Assembly (NCBI RefSeq): GCF_016741875.1
Contig: NZ_JAERRF010000001.1
Span: 186,001 to 250,000 of the forward strand
DNA length: 64,000 nt
Reading direction: 5' to 3'
DNA from: Streptomyces coffeae
GTDB taxonomy: Bacteria; Actinomycetota; Actinomycetes; Streptomycetales; Streptomycetaceae
Shown: positions 1-8,898 of the stretch, in pieces
Layout: every line of letters begins with the position of its first letter
How positions within the stretch are numbered: position 1 is the first letter of the stretch
Program-made: the position numbers and the translations under genes
Notes under the pieces: generated by a model
Told to the model about the DNA's origin: nothing
Database searches by the model: none
The model's input: the letters and a program-made list of their open reading frames with translations, nothing else

Positions 1-856
1 CCAGGGCGTGCAGCGCCTCCCGCTGGGACAGCAGCCGCGGGGGGCGCTCCCCGCCCGCGGCGGCCGCGCACGCGTCCAGCGCCGCATGCGCCGTGAGATC
101 GCACGAACCGTCGGGGACGGGCCGCACCTCGCGGCCTTCGCGGAAGCCGGTGAGCGTGCCGAAGGGGGGACGGGCGGCGCGCTCGTGGGCGTAGTCGACG
201 GCGACCGCGAGCCCCGCCCGCAGCGAGCCCACGGCCCGCGCCCACGCCGCGTCGCGCGGCCGGCCGATCTCGGCGCGGCTGCCCGGTTCCGCGCCGTCCA
301 GGGGCCACCAGCGGGCAAGCCAGTCGGCGTCGGCGCCGTGCACCGGCGGGCCGAGCCGTTCGGTGCCGTCCGCCGCGCGGACCTCGACCAAGCGCGGACT
401 TCCGGCGGCGTCGGTCTCGGCGATGTCCACCGGGACGTTGTCCAGCCACTCATTGGCGAAGAGCAGCCCCGTCACCCCGTCCGGCGGGGTGTCGTGCCAC
501 TCGATCCGGCCGTCGAGCCCGGCGGGCCGCGGCGCCCGCTCCACGGCGCACAGGCGCAGCCGCGCGGCCCGCCCGTGCGGCATCCCGGGTGCCAGGGCGA
601 GGACGGAGGTCAGCAGTTCGCCGCGGCCCGCGCCCATGTCCACCAGCGCCAGCTCCTCCGGCCACCCCAGTGCCTCGTCGACCCGGCCGAGCAGCTCCGC
701 GACGGCCCGCGCGTACAGGGGCGAGGCATGTACCGAGGTGCGGAAGTGCCCGGCCGGTCCTTCCGCGCGCCGGAAGAAGCCTTCCGTCCCGTAGAGGGCG
801 CGTTCGGCCGCGGCGCGCCAGCCGCTCCATTCGCGCATGTCGTTCCATTCGCGCAT
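1..856 (-). CDS. SAM-dependent methyltransferase, MidA/NDUFAF7-like (3' end cut by window edge)
   Basis: The frame is open from 856 to the window edge, so the C-terminus is missing. It carries a class I methyltransferase motif I (VDMGAGRGE, about residue 70), which binds S-adenosylmethionine. The overall pattern, including the region following [10 protein letters not shown], resembles the MidA/NDUFAF7 family of protein arginine methyltransferases; that family assignment is from memory. Two in-frame ATGs lie 18 bases apart (856 and 838) in a repeated MREW motif. The upstream one is preceded by GAAGGAC and is preferred. It is transcribed away from the histidine kinase gene. The substrate is unknown. 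Confidence 0.72.
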   Translation of the reverse strand, partial: MREWNDMREWSGWRAAAERALYGTEGFFRRAEGPAGHFRTSVHASPLYARAVAELLGRVDEALGWPEELALVDMGAGRGELLTSVLALAPGMPHGRAARLRLCAVERAPRPAGLDGRIEWHDTPPDGVTGLLFANEWLDNVPVDIAETDAAGSPRLVEVRAADGTERLGPPVHGADADWLARWWPLDGAEPGSRAEIGRPRDAAWARAVGSLRAGLAVAVDYAHERAARPPFGTLTGFREGREVRPVPDGSCDLTAHAALDACAAAAGGERPPRLLSQREALHAL

Positions 857-989
857 GTCCTTCGCCACACCGCCACGCTAGACGGACGGCGAAACGGAGC
901 CGTATCCACCTTCTGGAGTAGGACGCGGCGGCACGGATCGCCCGTCGGACTGACCCATCGAGGTATCCGACCTGCATACGCTGGGTGAC

Positions 990-2186
990 GTGCAGCGCCT
1001 CTACGACTTTCTCCGCCGTCACCCGACTGGGGTGGACACCTTCTGGGCCGTCCTTCTCTTCGGCGTCGGGATGCTCTGGTACGTGGAGGCGTCCGTGGGG
1101 GGCGAGCCGCGGATTGTCGCGCTGCCGGTGATCGTGGCCCTGTGCACGACCATGGCGCTGCGCCGCCGCGCCCCCGAGAAGATGCTGGTGCTGGCCACCG
1201 TCTGCGGGGTCTTCCAGCTCGCGCTGGGCATCTTGCCGAACCCGGCCGATATCGCCCTGCTGATGATCGTCTACACCGCGGCGGCCAGCGCGTCGCGCGG
1301 CTACTCCCGCTTCGCCCTCGTCGGGGCACTCAGCGCGACCGCTCTGGCGACCCTGCGCTGGCCCGACGAGCGGGAGACCGGATGGCAGTCCCTCGTCTCG
1401 ACGATCTTCGTCACCATTCCGTTCGTGCTGGCCTGGGTGCTCGGCGACTCGATCCGCACCCGCCGCGCCTACTGGGCCCAGCTGGAGGAGCGCGCCGCGC
1501 GGCTGGAGAAGGAGCGGGAGGCGCAGGCGAAGGTGGCGGTGGCCGCCGAGCGGGCCCGGATCGCCCGGGAGCTGCACGACGTCGTCGCGCACAACGTGTC
1601 GGTGATGGTGGTCCAGGCGGACGGCGCCGCGTATGTCCTCGACGCCTCACCCGAGCAGGCCCGGCAGGCGCTGGAGACGATCTCGGGCACCGGCCGCCAG
1701 GCGCTCGCCGAGATGCGGCGGCTGCTGGGGGTGCTGCGCACCGGGGAGCCGGGCGAGGACAGCGACTATGTGCCGCAGCCGGATGTCGAGCAGATCGACG
1801 AGCTGGTGGAGCAGGTGCGCGGCGCCGGGCTGACGGTGGACTTCAAGGTCGTGGGCAGCCCGCGCCAGCTGCCCAGCGGTGTGGAGCTGACCGCGTACCG
1901 CATCGTGCAGGAGGCGCTGACCAACACCCGCAAGCACGGCGGCCCGGACGTCGGCGCGAGTGTGCGCATCACCTACTTCGACGACGGGCTCGGGCTGCTG
2001 GTCGAGGACGACGGACGGGGCGCGCGGCGCGAGATGTACGAGGATGGCGGGGCCGACGGCCAGGGGCACGGGCTGATCGGTATGCGGGAGCGCGTCGGCA
2101 TGGTGGGCGGCACGCTCGACGCGGGTCCGCGGCCGGGCGGCGGCTTCCGGGTCAGCGCCCTGCTGCCGCTGAAGCCGACCGGCTGA
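990..2186 (+). CDS. Two-component sensor histidine kinase (NarL/DesK type)
   Basis: This 398-residue membrane kinase has about four hydrophobic segments in residues 15-150. A HisKA_3 dimerisation/phosphoacceptor motif follows (RELHDVVAHN, His196). The HATPase domain is C-terminal, with GLGLLVEDDGRG and GLIGMRERV motifs. It phosphorylates the response regulator encoded next at 2347. The GTG start has no Shine-Dalgarno sequence. A -10-like TACGCT at 977-982 lies seven bases upstream, so the transcript may be leaderless. The signal is unknown because the N-terminal segment is membrane only, without a recognisable sensor domain. Confidence 0.93.
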   Translation: MQRLYDFLRRHPTGVDTFWAVLLFGVGMLWYVEASVGGEPRIVALPVIVALCTTMALRRRAPEKMLVLATVCGVFQLALGILPNPADIALLMIVYTAAASASRGYSRFALVGALSATALATLRWPDERETGWQSLVSTIFVTIPFVLAWVLGDSIRTRRAYWAQLEERAARLEKEREAQAKVAVAAERARIARELHDVVAHNVSVMVVQADGAAYVLDASPEQARQALETISGTGRQALAEMRRLLGVLRTGEPGEDSDYVPQPDVEQIDELVEQVRGAGLTVDFKVVGSPRQLPSGVELTAYRIVQEALTNTRKHGGPDVGASVRITYFDDGLGLLVEDDGRGARREMYEDGGADGQGHGLIGMRERVGMVGGTLDAGPRPGGGFRVSALLPLKPTG

Positions 2187-2346
2187 GCGGGCCGCCGCGC
2201 GGCGGCGGTCCGCGCGCCGTACGCCGGGCGCCGGACCGGGCGAACGCGGAGGACCAGGCGTACCCCCACCACACATCGGCATAGATTCACCCCGTGCGGG
2301 ACCATCTGGTGCCGTGTCACAGGCCACGAGGGAAGGGACCGACCGG

Positions 2347-3048
2347 ATGTCGATCCGCGTCATGCTCGTCGATGACCAAGTGCTGCTGCGCACCGGCTTC
2401 CGGATGGTGTTGGCGGCTCAGCCCGATATGGAGGTCGTCGCGGAGGCGGGCGACGGTGTGGAAGCCCTGGAGGTGCTGCGCTCCACCGAGGTGGACGTGG
2501 TCCTGATGGACGTCCGGATGCCGAAGCTGGACGGGGTGGAGGCGACCCGGCGCATATGTGAGCGCGAGGGCGCGCCGAAGGTACTCATCCTGACCACTTT
2601 CGACCTCGACGAGTACGCCTTCTCGGCGCTCAAGGCGGGGGCCGGGGGGTTCATGCTCAAGGATGTGCCGCCGGGCGAACTGCTCGCGGCGATCCGCGCG
2701 GTGCACAGCGGGGACGCGGTCGTGGCGCCCAGCACCACACGGCGGCTGCTGGACCGCTTCGCGCCGATGCTGCCGGGCCCGGGGGAGTCGGGCGGCGGTC
2801 TCGGCGGGGCGGGCGGCACGGCCCGGCCGGAGCTGGGGCGGCTGACCGAGCGCGAGCGCGAGGTGATGATGCTGGTCGCGCAGGGGCTGTCGAACGGGGA
2901 GATCGCGGCGCGGCTGGTGCTGTCCGAGGCCACCGTGAAGACCCATGTGGGCCGCATCCTGACCAAGTTGGAGCTGCGCGACCGGGTGCAGGTGGTGGTG
3001 ATGGCGTACGAGACGGGGCTGATCCGCGCGGGCGGCCCGCGAGCCTGA
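2347..3048 (+). CDS. LuxR/NarL-family response regulator
   Basis: This 233-residue protein has an N-terminal receiver domain with the phosphoacceptor Asp55 in VVLMDVRMPK. A Gly-rich linker (about residues 140-160) follows, then a LuxR-type helix-turn-helix (LTEREREVMMLVAQGLSN and later EATVKTHVGRIL). It is the partner of the upstream kinase, 160 bp away. The ATG at 2347 is chosen because GGGAAGGGA lies about nine bases upstream and MSIRVMLVDDQ is the usual receiver start. An upstream in-frame codon at 2314 would add eleven unlikely residues. A TAGATT at 2282-2287 could be a separate promoter. Targets are not evident. Confidence 0.93.
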   Translation: MSIRVMLVDDQVLLRTGFRMVLAAQPDMEVVAEAGDGVEALEVLRSTEVDVVLMDVRMPKLDGVEATRRICEREGAPKVLILTTFDLDEYAFSALKAGAGGFMLKDVPPGELLAAIRAVHSGDAVVAPSTTRRLLDRFAPMLPGPGESGGGLGGAGGTARPELGRLTEREREVMMLVAQGLSNGEIAARLVLSEATVKTHVGRILTKLELRDRVQVVVMAYETGLIRAGGPRA

Positions 3049-3076
3049 GGGGCCCGCCGGGCCGTGTTCGCGGGTG

Positions 3077-3108
3077 GCCTGTCCGCCTGTCCGCCTGTCC
3101 GCCTGTCC
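3077..3108. repeat. Tandem repeat, 8 bp x 4 (GCCTGTCC)
   Basis: Four perfect tandem copies of GCCTGTCC lie between the convergent ends of the response regulator and ArsR genes. This is probably slippage-prone spacer; no function is visible. Confidence 0.85.
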
Positions 3109-3124
3109 GGGTGGGGCCTGTCCG

Positions 3125-3487
3125 TCAGGAGCCCGGCCGGCCGGGCAGGCCGTCAGGCTCCGGCTCGTCGTCGCGCAGGACCAGGTCGAGCAGACCCGGG
3201 AAGCGCTCGTCGAACTCCGGCCGCCGCAGCCTGTTGACCCGCTTGGGGCCCGCGTCGCGCTGCTCGATCAGCCCGGCCGCGCGGAGCACGGAGAAGTGAT
3301 GGCTGAGCGCCGCCTTGCCCACCGGTACGTCGAAGGTGCCGCAGGTGCGCTCCCAGTCGGCCGCCCCGGCCAGTTCGCGGACCAGCTGGATCCGCACCGG
3401 ATCGGCCAGCGCCGCGAGCGCGGTCTGCACGGGGACGTCGTCGGGATGGGTGTGTTCGGGCGCGGCCCGGTGGCTCCGCCGGCTCAT
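3125..3487 (-). CDS. ArsR-family winged-helix repressor
   Basis: This 120-residue protein has an ArsR winged helix: an ALADPVRIQLVREL helix near residue 25, then a recognition segment KAALSHHFSVLRAAGLI at about 57-73. No cysteine pair of the classical arsenic type stands out, so the ligand may be organic or redox in nature. It is transcribed divergently from the quinone oxidoreductase gene at 3613. An inverted repeat in the shared 125-bp promoter region (3571-3592) is the obvious candidate operator. It probably represses itself and the oxidoreductase; that is inferred from gene layout only. Confidence 0.88.
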   Translation of the reverse strand: MSRRSHRAAPEHTHPDDVPVQTALAALADPVRIQLVRELAGAADWERTCGTFDVPVGKAALSHHFSVLRAAGLIEQRDAGPKRVNRLRRPEFDERFPGLLDLVLRDDEPEPDGLPGRPGS

Positions 3488-3570
3488 CGCTCTCCTCCGC
3501 GGTTCTGTCGCTCTGCCGTCTGCTGCGAGCTGCCCTTGCCGAGTGTTCGATGAGATGCGTACACTCCTGG

Positions 3571-3592
3571 CTGTTCGCTATTGATTGAACAG
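3571..3592. promoter_or_regulatory. Candidate ArsR operator (inverted repeat CTGTTC-N10-GAACAG)
   Basis: A perfect 6-bp inverted repeat with a 10-base AT-rich spacer lies between the divergent starts at 3487 and 3613. It is 21 bases before the oxidoreductase ATG, so a bound repressor would block both transcripts. The operator role is inferred. Confidence 0.45.
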
Positions 3593-3612
3593 TCTAGGCG
3601 GAGGAGTCCGGC

Positions 3613-4593
3613 ATGCGTGCGGTCGTTGTGGAGGAGCTCGGCGGACCGGAGGCACTGCGCCTCACCGAGGTGGCGGAACCGTCGCCCGGACCCGGCGAGG
3701 TGACCGTCGAAGTCGCCTACGCGGGCATCAACTTCGCGGACATCAAGGCCCGCTCCGTCGGCTACCGCGTCTCCGGCTTCCCGTTCACCCCGGGCCTGGA
3801 GGCGTCCGGCCGGATCCGCGCGGTGGGGGAGGGCGTCACCGGGCTGCGGGTCGGCCAGGAGGTGGCCGCGTTCATGACGTCGGGGGCGTACGCCGAGGTC
3901 GTGGCCGTACCCGCGGAGACCGTCTTCGCCCTGCCGGACGGCGTCTCGCTGCGCACCGCGGCCACCCTCCCCACCGTGGTGCCCACCGTCCAGGCCCTGC
4001 TGCACGAGGTGGGTCGCATCCGCGCGGGCGAGACCGTCCTGGTGCAGGGCGCGGCGGGCGGCGTCGGCACGGTGGCCGGACAGATGGCCCGGCTGGCCGG
4101 GGCCGGGAAGGTCTACGGCGCGGTCTCGCGCCAGGAGAAGGCCGAGGAGGCGCTGAAGTACGGCTACGACGAGGTGTTCGTCGGCGACGGCTTTCCCGAG
4201 GACGTCCGCCGGGCCACGGACGGACGCGGGGTGGACCTCGCCCTCGACCCGGTCGGCGGTGACACCCTCCGCCGCACCCTGGACGCCCTCGCGGTCTTCG
4301 GCCGCCTCGTCTCGTTCGGCAACGCGAGCGGTGAGGCACCCTGGCAGGCCGGTCCCGGCGAGCTGTACACGGGCGCCCGTACGGTCTCCGGCTTCTCCAT
4401 CCTCAACCTCGCGGCCGAGAACCCGCAGGCCCTGCGCACCCTGGCGGAACGCGCCTTCCGCCCGGTGGCGGAGGGCACGGTCGAACTCCCCGTCACAGCC
4501 GAATTCCCGCTGGCCGAGGCCGCCGAGGCACACCGCCTGATCGAAACCCGCACCACCACGGGCAAGCTCCTCCTCCGCGCGGCAGGCTCCTGA
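3613..4593 (+). CDS. NADPH:quinone oxidoreductase, zinc-free MDR family
   Basis: This 326-residue medium-chain dehydrogenase/reductase resembles quinone oxidoreductases. Its N-terminal GroES-like fold includes VAYAGINFADIKARSVGY and FTPGLEASGRI. A nucleotide-binding Rossmann motif VLVQGAAGGVGTVAGQMARLAG lies at about residues 142-163. The structural-zinc cysteine cluster is absent, as expected for the QOR group. It probably reduces quinones or enals with NADPH. The ATG follows GGAGG by eight bases. It faces an ArsR repressor and ends at a strong hairpin, so it is most likely a monocistronic, ligand-induced gene. Confidence 0.9.
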   Translation: MRAVVVEELGGPEALRLTEVAEPSPGPGEVTVEVAYAGINFADIKARSVGYRVSGFPFTPGLEASGRIRAVGEGVTGLRVGQEVAAFMTSGAYAEVVAVPAETVFALPDGVSLRTAATLPTVVPTVQALLHEVGRIRAGETVLVQGAAGGVGTVAGQMARLAGAGKVYGAVSRQEKAEEALKYGYDEVFVGDGFPEDVRRATDGRGVDLALDPVGGDTLRRTLDALAVFGRLVSFGNASGEAPWQAGPGELYTGARTVSGFSILNLAAENPQALRTLAERAFRPVAEGTVELPVTAEFPLAEAAEAHRLIETRTTTGKLLLRAAGS

Positions 4594-4597
4594 CCCA

Positions 4598-4631
4598 GGA
4601 GTGCCGGGCACTTTCCGGCCCCCGGCACTCC
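4598..4631 (+). terminator. Intrinsic terminator-like hairpin after the oxidoreductase
   Basis: An 11-bp perfect stem (GGAGTGCCGGG/CCCGGCACTCC) with a 12-base loop starts five bases after the stop codon. It has no T-tract, as is common in Streptomyces. Confidence 0.7.
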
Positions 4632-5244
4632 GCGCGGCGGAGCCTGCCGCCCCGGGGCGAATCCGGGCCCCCACGCCGTGCGCGCGTACGGACGCCGTCG
4701 GGCCTCCACCCCGAACAACGTCCGCGCGCGGCCCGTACGCCGGGCCACGCTCCGCTGAATTCCCGTACGGCGAGGGTGTGCCATGCGGGGGCCGCATCTG
4801 GGCGTACGGCGGTGTGCGTGGACCCGGGTGGGCATGGGCGGGCCCCGGTGCCGGTGCGCCCTGCGCGGCCGGTGGGCCGGGCACGTCGCGGGGCTCCGCG
4901 CGGTGGCGGGCGGGCCGCGCCGGTGCGGTCGCGGGGGTGCGCCCGAGAGAGGGGGCCGGGATCTGTCTGGCATCGGGCCGGACTACGGGTCCGTCGGGGG
5001 ACGCGGGGCTCCGGCCCCCGCGGGTGGCGGGGGCCGGTTGTGCCGTGCCGGTGGCGGCCTGGGGCGCGCACGTACTCCGCCGCCACGTCACCGGCTGCCC
5101 GCCGGGTCCCGCGTCGGGGTGGCGGGCCCGGGAAGCGGGGGCAGCCCGTCCATGGGGCGGGTCTGCCGCCTCGGGGGCGCCACCGTCGGCGCAGGCCGGA
5201 TCGGGCGGGGCCGTCGGGGGACGCGGAGGTTCCCCGGCATTCAC
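4632..5244. other. GC-rich spacer without a supported gene
   Basis: About 610 bp of very GC-rich sequence separates two convergent genes. Several long frames are open on both strands, but their products are Pro/Arg/Ala/Gly-rich low complexity. They have no start with a ribosome site and no recognisable motif. I see no RNA gene. Confidence 0.6.
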
Positions 5245-5245
5245 C

Positions 5246-6328
5246 TCAGCGGAGGACCGATTCCACGAAGTCCGTGCCCAGCCGGGCCACCGCCGTCAGT
5301 TCCAGTTGGTGGAGGACGTAGCGGCCGCGGCGGCGGGTGGTGAGCAGACCGGCCTTCTTGAGGGCGGCGATGTGGCGGGACACCTCCGGCGGCGTGATGC
5401 CGTACGCCTCGGACAGCTCCCCGGTGGTGTGCGGGCCGCGGGCCAGCATGCGGCACAGCCGCATCCGCATCGGGTGGGACAGGGCCTCCAGGCGGTGCTG
5501 GACGAGCTCCAGGGCCGCGGGCGCGGGAAGTTCGGGCGAGGCGATCGGGTACTGGATCACCGGCCGCCAGCCGGGCGCGTGCACAACGAGCAGATGCGGC
5601 CAGCCGAAGGCGGTCGGGATGAGGGTGAGCCCGTCGCCCGAGGCCGTCGTCCGCCCGGCGGCCAGCTTGTCGACCAGGATGCGGTCGCCGTCATCGGACA
5701 GCGACAGCGCGGCCGACGCCGCCGTCAGCGCCTCCGCGAGCCCCTTGCGCTGGAGCAGCTCGCCCTTGTGGCGGGCGTCGGCGGCCAGTTGGATCCGCAC
5801 CCGCTCCCAGGTGTCGGCGAAGAACGCCTCCTGGCAGTCCTCCAGCAGCCGCCGTAGCCACACCCGCAGCCCGGCCGGGTCGTCCAGCATCCGGTCGGTG
5901 AAGGCCGCCTGACGGGGGCCGCGGGCCGCCGCCATCTCCCGGACCCGCGCCCGCGCGTCCGCATCGACCAGGGGCGAGGGCCTGCACCGGGTGTACGAGG
6001 TGGAGCAGCTGATCTCGAAGGCCGCCGTCAGATACGTCTCGTCGTCGACCCGGTCCAGCGCGTCCAGCTCCTCGGTGAGCGTGGCTCCGGGGTGGGCCGG
6101 GAGCAACAGGTCGCAGCGGGCCGAACGCCACAGGAAGTCGGCCTCGTGCAGCCGGTCCGCGAGATCCGGCTTCAGGCCCGACGCCGTGGCGGTGGCCCAG
6201 CCGTGCAGCCCGGGGTGATGGCCGGGCTCGGAGAGCACATGGAGCGCGGCGCCCAGCTCGGCGAGCGGGGAAGGGCTGAAGACGATGCGCTCGGGCGGCA
6301 GTCCGGTGATGTCGATGACGTTGGCCAT
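5246..6328 (-). CDS. DUF5937-ArsR transcriptional regulator
   Basis: This 360-residue protein has a long N-terminal domain (about 1-260, DUF5937-like, beginning MANVIDITGLPPERIVFSPS). A C-terminal ArsR winged helix follows: ALSHPMRMRLCRML near residue 278, and a recognition helix GITPPEVSRHIAALKKAGLL at about 305-324. The N-terminal domain presumably senses a ligand. It is transcribed divergently from a small conserved gene at 6428. The 99-bp gap holds a perfect 12-bp palindrome (6364-6392), the likely operator. Regulator assignment is firm; targets and ligand are unknown. Confidence 0.85.
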   Translation of the reverse strand: MANVIDITGLPPERIVFSPSPLAELGAALHVLSEPGHHPGLHGWATATASGLKPDLADRLHEADFLWRSARCDLLLPAHPGATLTEELDALDRVDDETYLTAAFEISCSTSYTRCRPSPLVDADARARVREMAAARGPRQAAFTDRMLDDPAGLRVWLRRLLEDCQEAFFADTWERVRIQLAADARHKGELLQRKGLAEALTAASAALSLSDDGDRILVDKLAAGRTTASGDGLTLIPTAFGWPHLLVVHAPGWRPVIQYPIASPELPAPAALELVQHRLEALSHPMRMRLCRMLARGPHTTGELSEAYGITPPEVSRHIAALKKAGLLTTRRRGRYVLHQLELTAVARLGTDFVESVLR

Positions 6329-6363
6329 GGCCCCATGGTGCGGGAGTTCCGGGCGGTCGCGGC

Positions 6364-6392
6364 CGTCGATTGACGGCGATCGTCAATCGACG
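6364..6392. promoter_or_regulatory. Perfect 12-bp inverted repeat, likely operator
   Basis: The arms CGTCGATTGACG and CGTCAATCGACG are exact reverse complements separated by five bases (GCGAT). The site lies between the divergent starts of the DUF5937-ArsR regulator (6328) and the small gene at 6428, overlapping TTGACG sequences on both strands that could be -35 elements. An operator role is inferred from symmetry and position. Confidence 0.65.
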
Positions 6393-6427
6393 TGACCGGG
6401 CGCGGCGGCCGGGCGGAATCTCGGGTC

Positions 6428-6709
6428 ATGACCATCACTCAGCAGTACGCACTCGATCTGTACCGGGCCGCCCAGCGCGGCGAACCCGCCCCGCCCGCGC
6501 CGGGCCGGAACGACTGGCGCACGCTGCGGGAGCTGCGCGAGTACCGCGCGGCCCGCCCCGCCGCATGGTCCCCGGGCTTCCGGGAGCGGCTGGCCGGGAT
6601 GCTGCGGCGCGGCGGTTCAGCCGGCCGCCGCGGCGATCTCCCGGACCCGGGCGAGGAAGGCGTGCGCCGCGGCGGTGACGTCGTCGGCCGCCCAGTCCAG
6701 TGCGGGTGA
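6428..6709 (+). CDS. Small conserved hypothetical protein (start MTITQQYALDLYRAAQRGE)
   Basis: The first 64 or so residues resemble a small actinobacterial protein of unknown function that I recall with this type of start (MT-hydrophobic-QQY-LD-YRAAQRGE-PP). The frame then continues through about 30 Gly/Arg-rich residues and overlaps the oppositely oriented lyase gene by 93 bases. That suggests the original stop was lost and the tail is not under selection. It is divergent from the DUF5937-ArsR regulator and probably controlled by it. No catalytic motif is visible. Confidence 0.55.
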   Translation: MTITQQYALDLYRAAQRGEPAPPAPGRNDWRTLRELREYRAARPAAWSPGFRERLAGMLRRGGSAGRRGDLPDPGEEGVRRGGDVVGRPVQCG

Positions 6710-7810
6710 GGCGACCGTCACCTCCGTCATGGCGAGGCCGGGCGCGCCCGGCTCGTGCCAGCGGTGGAACAGCGTGGTCCCGGTCTCCTCCGCCAGCCGC
6801 ACCCCCGCCTCGTCCAGCGTCCGCGCCGGATACGGCAGCCACACCTGGAACTGGTGGGTGTGCGGCACCTCGGGGTGGATCCGCGACCACGCCACCCCCG
6901 CCGCGGCGAACGCCTCGCGCAGCGCCCCGGCCACGACCCGGGCGTGTGCCACGTACGACGGCAGCCTCGGCAGTTCGCGGTCCAGCCCGGCCAGCGCGCT
7001 GAGCACGGCGGGCCACTGCTGGAACAGCGCGCCGCCGTACCGGTGCCGCCAGGCCTTCGCCTCCGCGATCAGGCTTTCGGGCCCCGCCAGCGCCGCTCCC
7101 GAGAGCCCGTCGAGCGACTTGTAGAACGACACGTACACGGTGTCCGCCAGGCCCGCGATCTCCGGCAGCGTGCGGCCGAAGTGGACGGTGGACTCCCACA
7201 GCCGGGCTCCGTCGAAGTGGACCACCGCGTCCCGCTCCCGCGCGGCGGCCACGACGGCCACCAGCTCGTCCCATGCGGGCAGCACGAAGCCCGCGTCGCG
7301 CAGCGGCAGTTCGAGGGCGAGGGTGCCGAAGGGCTCGTCGAGGTCGCGGATCTCCTCGGCGGTGGGCAGCCGCGGCTCGGTCGTCGGACGCACCGCGCGC
7401 AGTCCGCTCACCGTCAGATAGGCGTCCCGCTCGTGGACCTCCACGTGCGCCTGCGGATGCACCGCCACCACAGGGCTGCCGGTGCGCCCCGCCCAGCAGC
7501 GCAGCGCGATCTGCTGGGCCATGGTGCCGGTGGGGAAGAACGCCGCGGACTCCATGCCGAGCAGTCCGGCCACCCGCAGCTCCAGCTCCTCCACGATGCC
7601 GTCGCCGTAGAGGTCCACCCCGGCGTCCAGGTCGTAACCGGCGGGCGGCTCGGCCGCCAGCCGGGCCAGCCGCTCACCGATCCGGTGCTCCGCCGCACCG
7701 CGTGCGAGGGCCCGCGCGGAGGCGCGCCAGGCCGCGAGTCTGCGCTCCCGCGCGGCCTGCTGCTCCTCGTCCGCGCTGATCACGTCGTCTGTGCCGCCGC
7801 TGTCCGCCAT
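6617..7810 (-). CDS. Threonine aldolase/beta-eliminating lyase family PLP enzyme
   Basis: This 397-residue fold-type I PLP enzyme has the lysine-bearing segment VYVSFYKSLDGLSGAAL, the cofactor Asp region VVHFDGARLWES and a Gly-rich FFPTGTMAQQIAL motif. These are typical of the beta-eliminating lyase/low-specificity threonine aldolase group. It may cleave beta-hydroxy amino acids to glycine and an aldehyde. The start at 7810 (MADSGG) is chosen because the frame upstream (to 7972) reads low-complexity sequence and overlaps the divergent DUF2520 gene. The ribosome site is weak. Exact substrate is uncertain. Confidence 0.85.
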   Translation of the reverse strand: MADSGGTDDVISADEEQQAARERRLAAWRASARALARGAAEHRIGERLARLAAEPPAGYDLDAGVDLYGDGIVEELELRVAGLLGMESAAFFPTGTMAQQIALRCWAGRTGSPVVAVHPQAHVEVHERDAYLTVSGLRAVRPTTEPRLPTAEEIRDLDEPFGTLALELPLRDAGFVLPAWDELVAVVAAARERDAVVHFDGARLWESTVHFGRTLPEIAGLADTVYVSFYKSLDGLSGAALAGPESLIAEAKAWRHRYGGALFQQWPAVLSALAGLDRELPRLPSYVAHARVVAGALREAFAAAGVAWSRIHPEVPHTHQFQVWLPYPARTLDEAGVRLAEETGTTLFHRWHEPGAPGLAMTEVTVASPALDWAADDVTAAAHAFLARVREIAAAAG

Positions 7811-7956
7811 GGGCCGATGATGGCGCAAGCGGAGTCCCCCCGACCAGGGTTTTCCACAGGGCTGGGGATGCGCCCGGGCCGCCCCGGGACACTCGCGTAG
7901 CATGGCGGGGAATCGTCCGGTACCCCCTGAGGACTGGAACGGAAGGCCGCTGTCGC

Positions 7957-8898
7957 GTGAACGCACATCCACTTCCCGAGCCGCAGGAGCGCCCGGCCCG
8001 GCTCACCGTAGGGGTCGTCGGCGCGGGCCGCGTCGGCCCGGCCCTTGCCGCCTCGCTGCGCCTGGCCGGGCACCGCCCCGTCGCCGCCTCCGGTGTCTCC
8101 GACGCCTCCGTGCGCCGGGCCGCCGATCTGCTTCCCGGGGTTCCCGTCGTCCCGCCCGCCGAGGTGCTGGCGCGGGCCGAGCTGGTCCTCCTCACCGTCC
8201 CCGACGACGCCCTGCCCGAGCTGGTCGCCGGGCTGGCCGAGACCGGCGCGGTGCGCCCCGGCCAGCTGCTGGTGCACACCTCGGGGCGGTACGGCGTCGG
8301 GGTGCTGGAGCCCGCGCTGCGGGCCGGTGCGCTGCCGCTCGCGCTGCACCCCGTGATGACCTTCACCGGCACCTCGGTCGACGTGCAGCGCCTGGCGGGG
8401 TGCTCCTTCGGCGTCACCGCCCCCGAGGAGCTGCGGCTGGCGGCCGAGGCGCTGGTGATCGAGATGGGCGGCGAGCCCGAGTGGATCGAGGAGGAGGCCC
8501 GCCCGCTCTACCACGCGGCGCTGGCCATCGGCGCCAACCACCTCACCACACTGGTCGCCCAGGCCATGGAGCTGCTGCGCGGCGCGGGGGTCGGCGCCCC
8601 GGACCGGATGCTCGGCCCGCTGCTCGGCGCCGCGCTGGACAACGCGCTGCGCAGCGGTGACGCCGCGCTCACCGGCCCGGTCGCACGCGGTGACGCGGGC
8701 ACGGTCGCGGCCCATGTGGCCGAGCTGCGGCGGCACGCCCCGCAGGCGGTCGCCGGATATCTGGCGATGGCCCGTACGACGGCGGACCGCGCGCTCGCCC
8801 ACGGTCTGCTCAAGCCGGAGCTGGCGGAAGACCTGCTGGGCGTTCTGTCGGATGTCTCGGACGCACCGGGGCCGGGCCGGGGAGGGACGGGAGCATGA
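7957..8898 (+). CDS. Rossmann-fold DUF2520 protein, first gene of the pan/nad operon
   Basis: This 313-residue protein has an N-terminal NAD(P)-binding motif ([17 protein letters not shown], about 17-33). A C-terminal all-helical DUF2520-like domain follows, similar in layout to 6-phosphogluconate and ketopantoate reductases. GTG is preceded by GGAAGG about seven bases upstream. Its stop overlaps the panC start (ATGA), so the two are translationally coupled. The pairing with panC suggests a role in pantothenate synthesis, possibly a ketopantoate-reductase-like step. That function is inferred from neighbourhood, not shown. Confidence 0.85.
   Translation: MNAHPLPEPQERPARLTVGVVGAGRVGPALAASLRLAGHRPVAASGVSDASVRRAADLLPGVPVVPPAEVLARAELVLLTVPDDALPELVAGLAETGAVRPGQLLVHTSGRYGVGVLEPALRAGALPLALHPVMTFTGTSVDVQRLAGCSFGVTAPEELRLAAEALVIEMGGEPEWIEEEARPLYHAALAIGANHLTTLVAQAMELLRGAGVGAPDRMLGPLLGAALDNALRSGDAALTGPVARGDAGTVAAHVAELRRHAPQAVAGYLAMARTTADRALAHGLLKPELAEDLLGVLSDVSDAPGPGRGGTGA

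Noticed and set aside
3484..5244. A minus-strand frame following the DUF5937-ArsR gene, Pro/Ala-rich
   Set aside because: Its second half is antisense to the quinone oxidoreductase and its first half is low complexity. Codon use lacks the strong third-position bias seen in neighbours.
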